Below are positions 1-12,479 of a DNA stretch of 64,000 nt, in pieces. Location: assembly GCA_009761415.1 (NCBI GenBank), contig QUOL01000006.1:62001-126000 (forward strand). Direction: 5' to 3'. The notes under the pieces were generated by a model, which worked only from the letters and a program-made list of their open reading frames with translations, was not told where the DNA came from and ran no database searches. The position numbers and the translations under genes were made by a program. Every line of letters begins with the position of its first letter. Position 1 is the first letter of the stretch. The DNA comes from Sarcomyxa edulis (lineage: Eukaryota > Basidiomycota > Agaricomycetes > Agaricales > Mycenaceae).

Positions 1-24
1 CTGAAGTACCTAACAAGAGCAGCC

Positions 25-2269
25 ATGTTCCACCTCTCTGTATCCCTCTCGCTCATCGCTGCCTTCCTCAGTGTCGTCGTAGCTTTCCCTTCGAACGTCA
101 CGCTGAACGCTCCTCGAAAAATTGGCAAACGTTGCACGGGGACAATCACATCCCTCTCAGATGTATCTGCCGCCGAGAAATGCACTACCATCGTTGTATG
201 CACATACCCCTCTTCCACTTGCCGCACGTTCCTAATTCTACCAAACTCGCCGTGGATCCTTTCATTTTCCTTAGATCAGTGGATTCACCGTTCCTGCAGG
301 AAGTCCGTCAATTTCATGTAAATTGCGTATACACCGGGCCTTTTAAGCTAATGTGCATTGCCAGAAACTTTCGCCTTGGCACCACCCGACGGCGCGTCTG
401 TCACACTGACCGGACAAATCACATTTGCTTTCAAGGTGAGGATGATTAATTCACCCCTCTCCTCGGGTTTCATTGTCATGCTTACCGAAGTCGTATCTTC
501 ATCAATTATAGGAGTGGGATGGTCCGTTAATGACGATCACAGGCAATGACATCACTTGTAAGTCCACGAAATCACCTTCTATGCAGTAGAAGCTTGACGA
601 GTTTCGATTGACAGTCAACGGAGGCAAGTACTGGTGTGATGCTTAGGATATATATATATATAAATCGACTCACTATCCAACGTAGGTGGACACAACCTTG
701 TTGGGAATGGAGACCAGTACTGGGTAATCTTTCTCACTCATCTTCGATGATTCTCGTGCTCATATATTCTTACTCCAGGACGGGCAAGGAATCAACGGTG
801 GCACCACAAAACCGTACGTCAATCTCTCCGCCTTACCGGATACTATACTTTTGCTCAACACGTCTCATGCATGTTCAGTGATCCCATGCTACGAATCAAC
901 ATGGGAGGTACCTTCTCCAACGTCCAACTCGTCAACTCCCCTGGACGTGCTGTCGCCATCGGAGGCTCTTCCCTCGTCGTCGATTCGGTCACAGTCAATA
1001 ACGGTGCGCTCCTACCCTAGTCTTTGGTCTGATATCGCGTGCAGAATATCTGATATACAAGCACCGTCCCAGCTGCTGGTGATGCTGCCAACTCTGCTGT
1101 AAGGATTTCATGTATCTGTATCTGAGTGTACGCTGGGGACTGATCGGTATTGTTATTGACTCTCTCATTAGTCCGACGGAGACCCTGCTGGTCACAACAC
1201 CGATGGTTTCGACGTCTCCGCGAACTCTGTGACAATCCAAAACAGTGTCGTTAAGAACCAAGGTGTGTCTCCTCTACGCTCATTAACATCACCTTATAAT
1301 GGTCGTTTGCAACACCCAGACGACTGCCTCGCTATCAACAAAGGAACCACTATCAAATTCTTGAACAACAAGTGCTCTGGCGGACACGGTATCTCGATTG
1401 TAAGTCAATTCTATTCACTGCTGGTCGTATCGTCATACTGATTCACAAACAATTCAGGGATCGATCAAGAGCGGTGTAACAGTCAGCGACGTCACTATTC
1501 AGGGAAATACGGTCACCGCTAGGTAGGTTTGCGTCAATTACATCCACGTCTCAAGATTCACAACTTCCTCATGACATGTTATCGTCCTATTCAGCACAAA
1601 CGGTCTTCGTATTAAGACCGTCTCTACTGCTACTGTATGTTCTTCACATTCTCGTCTTGAAACATGCATTGATCAGTCTGATTTGTGTAGAGCGCCACCG
1701 TCAGCAAGGTAACCTACTCTGGTAATACGCTCTCTGGGATCACCAAATACGGTGTCCTCATCGACCAAAGCTACCCCAGCACCCTCGGTGAGCGCCGTAG
1801 CATATGCATAATTTCGAACCTTTAGCTAAACATCCCGATTTTTCTATTCTGCAGGAACGCCTGGTACCGGTGTCGTCATCAGCGTGAGTCCAGCCCCCCG
1901 TTGTCGCTTGTCGAAACTTGAAACCGGTGTGTAACGCAACGCATTGTTGCTTTTTTTTCGTTGCTAGGGTGTGACTTTCTCCGGAACAAACACCGTCGCT
2001 GTTGGAAGTTCTGCCTTCCGTGTAGAAGTCAATTGCGGAAGTACCAGTAGCTGCAAAGGGTGAGTACCCCCTTTTTCGGACTCCTTGATTCGATTGTACT
2101 GGACTGACATATCTGCCCCTCGTAGCACATGGGACTTTTCTGGTCTCAAAGTCACGGGAGGAAAGGCTGGTGCGGTGAAGAACGCTGTAGTCTCTGGTAA
2201 GACCGTTTTTCTGTTAAGACATCCCAGGAAACGCCTCACTGAATTCGGTTCGCAGGTGGAAGTTACTGA
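25..2269 (+). CDS. secreted endopolygalacturonase (GH28), multi-intron
   Basis: Hydrolyses alpha-1,4-galacturonan in pectin and acts outside the cell. The N terminus is a signal peptide ([15 protein letters not shown]) followed by a short propeptide ending in the dibasic pair GKR, a likely Kex2-type site, before the first Cys. About 14 short introns must be removed. The four GH28 signatures then appear in order: NTD (1196-1204), DD (joined across the intron ending at 1319), GHG (about 1382-1390) and RIK (1608-1616). They supply the three catalytic Asp, the His and the substrate-binding Arg/Lys. Exon 1 ends at 195, and exon 2 is 275-302 with a weak GTCC donor. The intron 624-685 uses a GC donor (GAG/GCAAGT) and contains a TA run. 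The last intron is 2197-2255, giving the end VVSGGSY and a TGA at 2267-2269. Spliced length is about 370 residues, normal for the family. No frame defect was seen, so it is probably functional. Confidence 0.9.
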
Positions 2270-5175
2270 GAAATTTGTAGAAATTGCTCGCATACGGACC
2301 CGGTGGACTGGGCCGTATATGTTTAGTGTCAAGGGTATTGAAAAACAATTATAAGAATAGCCCGAAATACAGTTATTGCATCTGAAGATTTGACCACGAA
2401 TGTGAAGGTCTACTCGCAATTGTTCCCTAAACATTCACAACACCATGGCGGCCGTCTGTAATTTGGAACTACCGAAAGTCTGGAAACAAAAATTCTCTGT
2501 TATCCTCAATGGGTGACCCTTCGAGTTAATCTACGTGTTATTCTAAAGAAAAGCATCCATATTCAAAACGGGATCTCACAGTCCGCATACGATTGTAGTC
2601 ATTAAAGGGTCCTTTCGGTTTCTGAGGGCCGACGTGCTTCCGCGTAAATTACAAGACAGAAGGCGCAGAGGCTTTAACGGATGGAACTCAGGATGTCCGA
2701 TCCTCAGCATAGATGGATGCAGAGAATCAAGAGCCCTGCAATAGCGGTTCCATCTCGAGATGTAAGGACATCAAAAAAAAATACTGAAAAGAATATGTTG
2801 TGAATAGAGCAACAAATCTGCTTGCCTAATCGGCTGCAACTGACGATTGCGAGAGTGCATGCATACTCTGTCATCTTCACCGTTCCTATGGCCCCGACTA
2901 TGCGACATTCGGCCAAGACCAAGGGAACAACGAGAACACAGAAAAAGCACATAAACTCTCGATCGAGCGAATGACGTTGACGAACGCCAACGAGACCAAC
3001 AAAATCAAGGTCATACTCACATAGCTCTAGAATACAGGCTTATGTGGTCTCGGCGATGGAGAATGGGGAAAGAATGTGGAAAACGCGTTCTTTGAAACTG
3101 GACATCTTACCTTTTTCTAGCATATGAATGCGAATGCCGACGCATTGCAACTGCGTTCCGTCGGGAGTCCGTCGTTCTCTAGCTGTACAAGAGAGGAGTA
3201 AAGCTTGCGCTGAGCGAAAAAGCTAGATAACAGATTACCTGAGCGAGAGAGGCAGAAGTAATGAAGAATACTCGCAATGTTTTTGAGACTGCAGACCGTT
3301 GATGGGAGTCAACTCGGCCCACTGGTTGAGATGTGGGCTTGACCCCAAAGATCTTTAAGGGAGAGATAAACCGAGCAAAGTTCACGGTGATCTAGAGAGC
3401 AGAAATGGATAGTGCTAAACATGCGTAGAAGTACTTACCGCGTCTTTGTGGGCCATTATCCGTCCGATGCATCTCACCAGGCATTGGTATTTTCTATTCT
3501 CCATACAGAGACCAGGGAAGTATTCACCCTGATCCTAGGGAAGCATGTACTACAGTCATCAGTGACCCCGAGTACTTACCAGTGCTAGCGGAAGGTCGTC
3601 GTCGGGAGAAAGAGAGAGAGGCAAGAACCGGGAACCCGACAACGTCCCGTGATCCCTCATCTCTTTTTCCATGTCTTATTGTCTCATCTTGGTCGCATCC
3701 CTTGTGGAGTCTTAATAGCTGATCATACAACCGAATAAAGGACGAGATAAAGAGTGGCCCCCTCTCCTCAGTAAGATCATTGTGGCAAATTTCGACGGAA
3801 ATCGGCAGGCCTAGCTTAAGCCACGACTTGAACGTGGAGATCTGAGTTGATGATGGACTTGAGAGAAGGATCCTGATAGTCTGCTGAACATGAGAGGATA
3901 ATTAGGAATACGGTGAGTCCCCCTTAGTCGTGGTCTTTCTTCTTTGACTGTGCCGGTTGTGTTTAGCCTATCAATAGGACATCAGAGACATCCGTCACCA
4001 GTCTTCCTCCACGTACCAGTTTGAACCGGATCTTTAGAGACCGATTTCATGATCCTGGAATGTTTGTATACTGCCCCAGCCGGCCTCCGTGGACAGTCTT
4101 GGCGCAACCAGGATTCGCTATTAGACGCAGTGCGTATCTCAAGGATGCACCCAGGGACCCACATTGCAATCCTTTCTCCTGTGAAATTGTAGACTCCGTT
4201 TTCACACACCTTGTCTGTGCTGCCGATCTGCGCGAACTATTCTTGTATCTATTATCCACGGTCTCGGGACTTTGGGTTAGGAAAATACAAAATGTTCCTG
4301 TGGCCTTGAGCGTTTTGATGCAGATTCTACCCTCAGGGAGGTCCCTGAACAACACCTTACCTTCATGCTTTTGGGTTCTCGTTAGCCTGGGTCCTGGACT
4401 CTGGCGCACTTTCAATTGGCCACTTCCGAATCCATGGAATTCTGCCATAATTTCACTCCTGGACTACGAATGACTATCCACTCGAGACATTTCCAAGCAA
4501 CGTGTCTAAGCTCGAGTCTTCACTTAGTCAACATCATTTTTGGGCATGGAGTTGTATCTCTGCGAGACTTCATCATCGGCGAACATTTCATTGTGGCATA
4601 TCCAAATCTGTCCTTTAGCATCAGACCGGTGCCGCGTCTTACCTTGACCCCTGGGTAGGGAACCTATTTCTCAACCAATCTACCAAATCTCTGGTGAGTC
4701 CAATGTTCCCGATTTCTGGTTTGTTTTTCGTCTTTAAATTTCTGTTGGATATTGTGGTCATTGTCGTCACAAAGATTCAATGCGCGTTCTACGGTTTTGC
4801 GCCGTGTACAACTTATCACAGGATTTTCCACGGTAGGTCCCTCATTCCACAGATACACGGCATACGATCCGAGCCCTGATTAGAAGGTACCTATATTCTA
4901 AATTTCTGTCACGCCTCCTTCTCCCTCTCTCGGGCCATGCGTATCAACTCTACCGAGATCCTTATAGACCGGTCTTTCCAGAGCTCATATTCACAGACAT
5001 GTCATATCGGCCCATCTCCCATACTTTCCACAACGTACAATCCAGGTTTCTTCGGCTGACTTAGAAGAAAGGACCCACTTGTGAAGCGTACAAAAGGGCT
5101 CTAATTTTTTAACATCATCCAGTGTTCTCCGCTCTCAATCTGGGTCATTGAACACTGTATCCCGCTTCATTCGCT
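2270..5175. other. 2.9 kb without a supportable gene
   Basis: Only scattered ORFs of 60-150 codons occur here, on both strands. On the minus strand between about 3780 and 2704, short hydrophobic stretches (for example CFFCVLVVPLVL, then a segment with SRDGT followed by a hydrophobic run ending at 2704) look loosely like a decayed multi-pass membrane protein. I could not join them into one frame with credible splice sites. ORFs at 4021-4473 (+) and 4047-4448 (-) are antisense to each other and resemble no family I know. I treat the stretch as intergenic DNA with possible gene relics. Confidence 0.4.
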
Positions 5176-7872
5176 ATGCTTTTGCTATTCAACCCATTGA
5201 GGGTGCTCTTCACTGGGATTTCTTTACTTGCCTCTTATGCTTTTGGACAAATAACTCAAGTTCCGTTCGACCCATCCCCATTCGCTATTGTGGGATATAT
5301 CACTGGGCAAGTACAGTACCTTCTCCTTTGTCGCCATAATCACAGACCCTCATGACCTTTTCAATTTCGATAGGGCAACACTGAACAATGCCTCAGATAT
5401 CCTTTCTGGCGGTACTCTGACTGTAAACGACATCACGATGATTATCCCTCGTAATCTCCTCGTGAATACGCCTTCTCTTACTGCTGTCGCGTGGAGCGAG
5501 ATGTTCACGGCGGACGGAACGATCAACCTTCCTCTGTGGCCCGAAGTCAGCTGGGAAGCTCAGGTACCCGTCTTGTGTTCTTGTTCATTCATCTCTCTGA
5601 TACTCAAATCGATCGTGGTCGATGTAGGTATTTGCCAACTTTGTAGGAGGGAAGTACATCGTCGGCCTCTTGTGGATATTCCAAGAAATAGCGAACTTGA
5701 ACGAAGGATTCATCACCCACATTGATTACGCTACGGGTGAATTGCGTATAGGCGGTGATTTTTCTGATCCTACTACAGGTGTACGAGCAGTCATCAATGA
5801 TCCCAGTATGATATTCAATTCAATACCTGTCCTACGACCCTCGAGCGCTGATTGTCTCTCCTTGGACTGGAACTTACAGTTGGACGTTACGGTCTCGTCC
5901 ACGGTGATTGGCCGCTTTGGACAGCAGATACTGAGAACCCTTCTATCGTCGCATCGACTGGGTTCCCTGTTTGCGTTCCGCGAGTGGATCCTGCGACTAG
6001 CGACGATCCTTTGTGTCCTATGAAGAACAGGCCCCTTGACGGGACAGGGAAGCCACTGACAGCATTGTAAGTGACTTCAGTGCCTTCTCATTTTTCCGGC
6101 TTCCGTGCTATCAAGCTAAAACGGATTTGTCAAGTACGTTTGAAAAATCTCCAGTAGCACCTGGCCATCCAGATCCAAATTTGTTCGCCCCTCTTGTCGT
6201 CGGTCAGTATCTGTCAACTATCATTCTGTTTGAATGTTGGATTGTCTCATTATTGGTTTTTCAGGCGATTTCATCATCTACAGTGGCACCGCAGTGGCCG
6301 ACTCCAATGGCGGCCTTCTCATTGCGATCTATGAAATGGAGGCGAGTCTTGGTTTTTACACACTTGAAGGGACAACGTGAGCCTTGAGACCACCACACCA
6401 GTGCTATCGATCCGACTGACTTCATACAGTCCTGTCTATGTGCGAATCGACGTCTTACAGGCGGGCATCAACTGCAACCCGGCTGGGGAAATTGCAGAGA
6501 CACGGGTAGGTCCCTTGTCAAACCTGAGACATCTCCGCTACTATTTACTCCGTCTCACTCGTTCAGGTCGAAGGCTACATCACCGACGAAACTGCCACTA
6601 TCGAGATATTCACCATCGATGTGGATCCTTGTACCGGCGTGGAAACTGAACGCTCTTGGGGAAACGCCGTTCCACGTCTTACTGCTCGAAAAGGCCAGTG
6701 GGAATTTCGCTCGAAGGACGCCTCTCTCTCTCCGTATACTCGCGAGGTAATTTATCCCAGTCATGTTCATACAAATTAAAATACTATGATAACACTTTGC
6801 CTAGGTTGTTGCTCGTGTCAGTTCTGGGACAGTCCAGACCCCAAACGGAATTACAGCCGGCCAACTCGTCTCACCTTATCCACCTTGCAACGGCATGGTC
6901 TTCCCAGAACTCCTTGTCTTCGGAAATCCTCAGCTTTTCCTGGAATTCAATCTACTTCCGTTCCTTGCACAAGGCAGTGGACCGTGGCTAGGTGGTATCC
7001 CAGGAATTCCTCCCACATTGACAGGCCCCATCGTTGGGCAATTGGATCCGTGGCCTGGTATATTCGTCTCAGTCGAAGACATGACTCTTTGTATTGACTC
7101 AGTCTCCTAGGCGTCAACCCTCCTTCCCCTGCCAGCTGCTCTACGGGAGACCCCTTGATCCCAGTCGCAAACGCCGGACCCGATATCACTACTCTTCCTG
7201 GTTCCTCCGTCACCCTGTCTGGGAGCTCGAACACCATCAATATACCTGGTCAGTAGACAAAATGTCATCCATCTCCATCAACTAACTCTTCTTTCCCAAA
7301 CACAGATGACTCGCTTTCGTTTTCTTGGACGCAACTATCCGGTCCGTCTGTGAACCTGACCGGCGCTGATAATGCAGAAGCAACTTTCACGGCGCCTGCA
7401 GTCAATATGGCCACTATGCTTGTCTTCACCCTGATGGTCAGTGACTCTGAAGGATCTAGCAACGATTCTGTCACAGTCGTCGTCAACCCATCACAAGTTG
7501 ACCATGTAAGCCGTGCTGGTATCATCAATGTCGAGTTTGTTCCCAGAATGTTTGTTCGCTCTAGATAACATTCGAGACGGTTACTTGGAAGAGTGGGAAA
7601 GGCTCTGGGACACTGACCGTCGTCGCAAGCACTGACTCCAATATTGCGATGTTGACTATGTCTGTGAGTTGTGACCTTCTATCGCAGTCGCGTTTCTTGC
7701 TGCTAATCTAATCGCTTTCGTCCGTCAGGCAACTAACCCAAATATCGGTCCTGTTGCTATGACCTCTCTAGGATCCAATCGTTGGCAGGCGATTGTGATG
7801 ATAAAACCTGCACCAACTCTGGTCACAGTAACATCGAATCTTGGCGGGGCTGCTAGTTCAACTGTGGGCTAG
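5176..7872 (+). CDS. secreted protein with PKD/Ig-like domain
   Basis: The start is the ATG at 5176, followed by a signal peptide (MLLLFNPLRVLFTGISLLAS...AFGQ). After removing about ten short introns the protein is about 700 residues, ending SSTVG at the TAG at 7870-7872. The N-terminal 400-odd residues form an extracellular-looking domain I cannot name, with motifs such as VGYITGATLNN, FGNPQLFLEF and GPIVGQLDPWPG and several paired Cys. From about 7160 a PKD/K319L-like beta-sandwich follows: NAGPDITTLPGSSVTLSG, then SFSWTQLSGP, then FTLMVSDSEGSS and DSVTVVV. The C-terminal part is another Thr/Ser-rich beta-like segment. The first intron (5307-5373) needs a GC donor to keep the frame (ITG/ATLNN). 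The sequence suggests a wall- or carbohydrate-associated secreted protein. No catalytic motif was seen and the function is unknown. Confidence 0.75.
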
Positions 7873-8160
7873 AGAAGAGAATGTGTTCTATCTGCGTTTT
7901 TCGGGCTCGTTTGTTGGGATTATATTTATTGCCAAAGTTGAAAACTATCTACACGAAAAAACTTATGTTGGCAAAATGTTCCAGACCTAAGAGCGCTCAT
8001 CTCTCGTAGGTAAGTTGAAGCCAGCGCATGGTTTTTCTGTCATTTGTTGCATGCCGCCCTTCGGGGCATGTAAGCACCATTATTATACAAAAAAATAGTA
8101 TTGACATCGATACGCATCGATACGAAGGCACAATGATCTCTATCGAAGCTTCTTGTGGCG

Positions 8161-8933
8161 TCAGTCGTGTACCCTCGAACACACGTAGGAGGAGGTGGAG
8201 TCATCCCATTCATAAACACCGCCAGATACTGGCTCCCTCGATTTTGATTCTTTGCGCTTGACGGGCCCAGGAGACTCCTCTTGAATCGTGTGTCGTTGAC
8301 AGTACTTCGATGATGCCGACTCCGTAGGCACTTGGAAGGGTACAGCGCCAGAGCTGTTAGCACTCCCCGAGACGATAATCCCAGTCACCCGACAGTTGCA
8401 GCAATTATATCGCCAATAGTGTTGAATGCGTTTATCGTGATCAAGTCCATCGCGACCATTACTGGCCTGATGGCACTTGAGGCAATGCGCCCGCAGTTCG
8501 GGATCAAATTTCTGGGGAGATTAGACGGCATCGATCTCGCCCTTCTGCGTGTGTCTGACATTGAACAAACAATCCTTGCATTTTGTGTCGACACGTTGTG
8601 CATCTCGTATGCTTTCGAACGCACATATCGCGGAACATCCCAGTGCCCAGGATCCTAAAATCTGATCAGTTCGAAGGATTAGACAGCTATCTGATAGGAT
8701 AGCTCTCACCTTCGATTTCTAGTCTCACAGGCCGTGTCTGAGTACGAAGAAGTGTTCTTCTTGGAGTCTGTCTGTGAATTTGAGCTGATAGTCAAAGCGT
8801 AAAGACGACCGTGACGAGGGACCACATACCTTGATAAATTTCCCACCAGGTCGCTCGACGCCACGATTGAGCGCTAGTTTGTGAGTACACGTAGATCCTT
8901 CTGGAGCATGAACAAGCGCCCACCTGTGGTCAT
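8161..8933 (-). CDS. hypothetical Cys-rich protein (possible zinc-binding)
   Basis: Not recognised. The C-terminal exon on the minus strand is convincing. It carries AHCLKCHQ and, about 30 residues on, YNCCNCRVTG, two CxxC pairs that could ligate zinc, and then a Ser/Pro-rich tail ending SSYVCSRVHD at the stop at 8161-8163. Upstream, plausible short exons lead from an ATG at 8933 (MTTALNRGVERPGGKFIK). Spliced with the obvious introns, these reach a Cys-rich frame (RCTTCRHKMQG, VQCQTHAEGRD) that stops before joining the C-terminal exon. A 59-nt intron (GTTTGT...CTAATCTCCCCAG) would join the other frame (GHWDVPRY) to the C-terminal exon instead. So either an exon is mis-chosen or the gene carries a small frameshift. 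The start is uncertain. Confidence 0.4.
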
Positions 8934-10481
8934 CTTTGAGTCGACTCGCTCAGAAAAGTGACTTCCAGAGCCAAATCATCGTGAAAGGCAGTTGGGCGGG
9001 ATACATGGAGTTTGCTCGCCCTACCAGTGTGGTGCCCTACTACCTGGAATCGAACTGAAGCATGAGGATGACCACAGCAGCTAACATTGCTACATTTGGA
9101 TGTAATGGCCCCAGCAGAGACTGCGACCCGAGTTTATCGACTGCTGCGAGTACGACGCGCTACATCCTCCGTCTTTTATTAAACAGCAGAATCAAACTGC
9201 AACGGAAGAATAGTGCGAGATTGGAGATGTCATTTCTTGGAGGTAGTCCGACGAGTCCATGATCTGACGAGTCTAAGCCGTCGAGGTTTAGGACGGCTTA
9301 TTCGTCGCGATACCCATGCACTCTAGATAGCGATAGAATTCAAGACTTCGAGATAATATGAGGGTCGCGAGGCCATAGAAGAAGAATGCGATATTGGATT
9401 GGGAGGGGTTCAAACCTCGGGGGTGATAGCCATTCCAAGGGGACTCGGGGAGAAGTTATAGAATAGAGCAAAGTTCACTTGTTCGGGGAGGGTGGATATC
9501 AACCTATTGGTGTACTCGTAATTTGAGGGCAACTTCAGAAAAACAGACCTGTAAGCAACCTGTAAGTAGATTCGGGACAAAAAAAATGATCGCATTCCCC
9601 GGCTCCGCGACACTCCGAGTGCGGCGGACTCAAACTTTACTCAAACCAAGTGCAAGTTCATTTTATTCCTCGACCTTCATCGATCCAGCTCTCTGACCTC
9701 TCGATCCTTGGAGACAACTCCTCCTCACTAGGCCTCAACTGCCTCAGATATCCTGTTGATATGGCCCATATTTGTACATTCCATCATTGCCGAAAATCTT
9801 TCTTGCACTTTTCTCTGGCGCTCAAGACCAAAATCAGATCCGAACCAAACAGCCCCGGATATCAGGATGTCTGCTGAACGGCTTGGGTGTAGAACATGTC
9901 CTTCTACAGTATGTGGCCCACAAATCACGATATCAAGACCGGCCGGGCACCTCCGCGACAATTTTGACTATCCCCATCACTCTGCTTTCATGAACCTTGT
10001 GCGCCGTGACAATTTCCAATTCTACCTCTTCTATATCCCCACAAGATCTACATCAACGACGACGGTCTCCGTCTCCCGACTGGAAATATAATTCAAGCAT
10101 ATTCCTTCGATATCTGTATTGGCACGAATTGTGTCCCGCTTTATCGACATCCCGCACTCATGGAGTCTGTCTCCCGTCCGATATCTTAACTTGCTATTGG
10201 GAGAGCCTGGTCAATCTACACGTAAATGCAGTGTTGCGGTTCTTCTGTCTACCCAAAATTACTTGTAATAACCAGTCTCCTCCGTCATTGCGTGCCTAAA
10301 AATCTTCTTGCCTCCCCACGTGGCTCCATTTTTTGTGATATACCCTTCTCGGATACTTCCTTTGTTTTGACGGGGTGGCTCTGCTTCTTTTTCCTCCCAA
10401 TCTCTGCTCTAACCTTTCTTTCCCCTGTTGCAAATTCCCCTCCAATTGTCCCCACATCCCGGAAGGCACCCTCTCTTCACG
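8934..10481. other. 1.5 kb upstream of the BTB array, no supported gene
   Basis: ORFs of 65-111 codons overlap on both strands around 9650-10300. None has splice-consistent extension, a signal peptide or a family motif. The last few hundred bases become pyrimidine-rich just before the BTB1 start, as is usual for basidiomycete promoters. Confidence 0.4.
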
Positions 10482-12068
10482 ATGACCTCGATCGCCGTTG
10501 CTGAAACTCGTAATTTGGATATCCATGTTATCATAACCGTGACAGGGATATCTGCTCTCCCTACCGACGAGCCACATGTTCTGCAAACGATATTGGCCGG
10601 AGGCTGGATTGTAGAACTTACTCTCCCACTATCCAACGAATCCGCTGTCGGCGTCTTTATTTATAGGCCCAGCAATTTCATAGCGCAATACGAACACGTC
10701 ATCCTTCCACCAGTTTTCGTAGAGATACGGACGCTCAGCCTCTTCTCAGACCAGATCATCACCTGGGACTCATTCCATTGGGACGACATCCAGGAAGAAA
10801 GTGGCGTTAACCGTGGATGGTTTGACTATTGCTCATGGGAGACTCTGTGGCTTGAGAACTACGAGGTCCAGCGCGACGATGGGTTTCGCTTAGCGGTGGA
10901 TATCCCTTCCACAGAGCGACCATTCCTCTCGAACAATCTCATGCTTCGCCATATTTCTCAGCTCACGAAAGGGATAGACGTAGTCGATATGCAGTTCCTT
11001 GCTTTTTCGCGTCATCTCCGCCGTGGTGGGGAAATCGATCGCAGGGGAGCTCAGAGCCCACTCCCAGTTTATGCATCGTCCGGTATAATCCAGGACCAGT
11101 GCCATTACTTTCGAACAAGTGAGTTCTCGACTCCCATCCTTCCAAAAAACCGATACTTTTGCTCATCCACAGATACGTAGTCTCTCGTAGCCCGGAATTT
11201 GCGGAGGCAAAAGATGTGCCGTTTGACCGACCACCATCTCACAGAGAAGTCGAAACCTACGGTTACGAATCGGACAGTGACTTGAGCTACTTCAGCGACG
11301 ACAGCGACGACGAAGGCAATGTCGATGACTGTCACAACGATGGGTATGGTAGACCGCAAGAAGCTGGGCATAGTAAGCTGGTAGGAAAGGAGTCCAAACA
11401 GCCCGTTCCGCGGGGAGGCTCTGGAAGAGTCATTGCTGTGCAAGACACGGCTTATGTTACGTGAGTCCTCGAGATTCATCAGCTTCTCGGTGCAAATCTC
11501 ATCATCGTCATATCCACTCAAGCTTGCGAGCTATGCTATTTTACATGTCCACCTCACAAATATCATTCGCACCGCTATCGTCTCAAAATACTCCAAGATT
11601 ACGAGCTCGCTCGTACTCGGAAAGGATCTCTGGTTTTCCTCCTAGACCCTCTGCAAAATCAATCTATCGTTTAGCTGACAAGGCACGTGTCTCGACTGTA
11701 TCTTCTCATCCATCTTGCTAACGGTCACGAAACAGCTTGGCCTAGATGATATTCGGAAACTGTCCTTGACGCACATTTGGAGTCAACTGACGACCAAAAA
11801 TATCGTTCAAGAATTATTTTCGAACTTCACGTCTTTGTATGTATCTGCAAATGAAATGTTTCCCGTACGCGACTGACACCTGAAACTCTCTGTTCATCGT
11901 AGATATCCAGCAGTGCGAGATATCGAGCTCGATTTTGCTTTCCAGCATTGGGACGAAATCAAGTCGTCGGCGGAGCTCCGCGAAAAGGTCATGGAGATCG
12001 TTCATGGGGAACATCCAGACTGTGCCGAGACGTTAACTGCTCTTCTTGCTGAGACTGTCGTCCTCTAG
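10482..12068 (+). CDS. BTB/POZ domain protein, tandem copy 1
   Basis: The predicted exons are 10482-11118, 11181-11460, 11523-11682, 11736-11836 and 11903-12068, giving 447 residues. The ATG at 10482 (MTSIAVAETRNLDIH) matches the start of its paralogues, so the upstream in-frame ATG at 10428 was not used. The N-terminal ~200 residues are a beta-rich domain with the family-wide RRDDGFRL-type motif (here QRDDGFRLAVDIPS). The BTB fold follows: MQFLAFSR, SPLPVYASSGII, YFRT, then after an acidic insert IAVQDTAYVT, AMLFYMSTSQISFAPLSS, KSIYRLADKLGLDDIRKLSL and the helical end. BTB proteins usually dimerise and act as substrate adaptors for Cullin-3 ligases or in transcription; that role is inferred from the family. 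The third intron (11683-11735) has a GC donor. Confidence 0.85.
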
Positions 12069-12479
12069 GACCTGCATGCCCTAGAACTCTCTTCTCTCTC
12101 TCAATATCCCTCGCTTCAATTCAAATCTATGGAACAAGATGCGTAAATACCATTTATTTCTCGGCTTTGGACACTGTAAGCACTCAAAGACGCTACAAGC
12201 GCAAGACCATTCTACAAAATGGGTGCAGGTCAGTGTGGGCTATCTCCGACTCAAACATTTGACCCAGAACGGCAAGACGTGGCACAATTGCTTATACACA
12301 TCAAGAGGCGCCGTATCCGCAGGCTATTCTACAACTTTCAAACTTTCTTTGGTGAGCGCTAGCTGCTAGCGCCTTGTTCGTATGTAATACACGTGTTCGA
12401 ACTTTGTCAAAATAACTTCTGCATCTTCTATCGATACTTATCTGATTTTGATTGTCTTCACAGCGTCGACACTGCTACG
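12069..12479. other. intergenic, between BTB copies 1 and 2
   Basis: About 410 bases holding the 3' flank of copy 1 and the promoter of copy 2. The small ORF at 12139-12369 has no features of a gene. A TATA-like element was not obvious. Confidence 0.4.

Noticed and set aside
4021..4473. 150-codon ORF (+) opposite a 133-codon ORF (-)
   Set aside because: The two are antisense to each other and neither has family motifs or consistent extension, so I could not choose either as real.
9001..9060. TTCGATTCC on the minus strand, reminiscent of a tRNA T-loop
   Set aside because: The flanking bases do not form a 5-bp T-stem, and no A-box or anticodon arm lies at tRNA distance.
9405..9425. GGTTCAAACC, another T-arm-like string
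   Set aside because: The stem does not pair over 5 bp and no cloverleaf could be drawn upstream.
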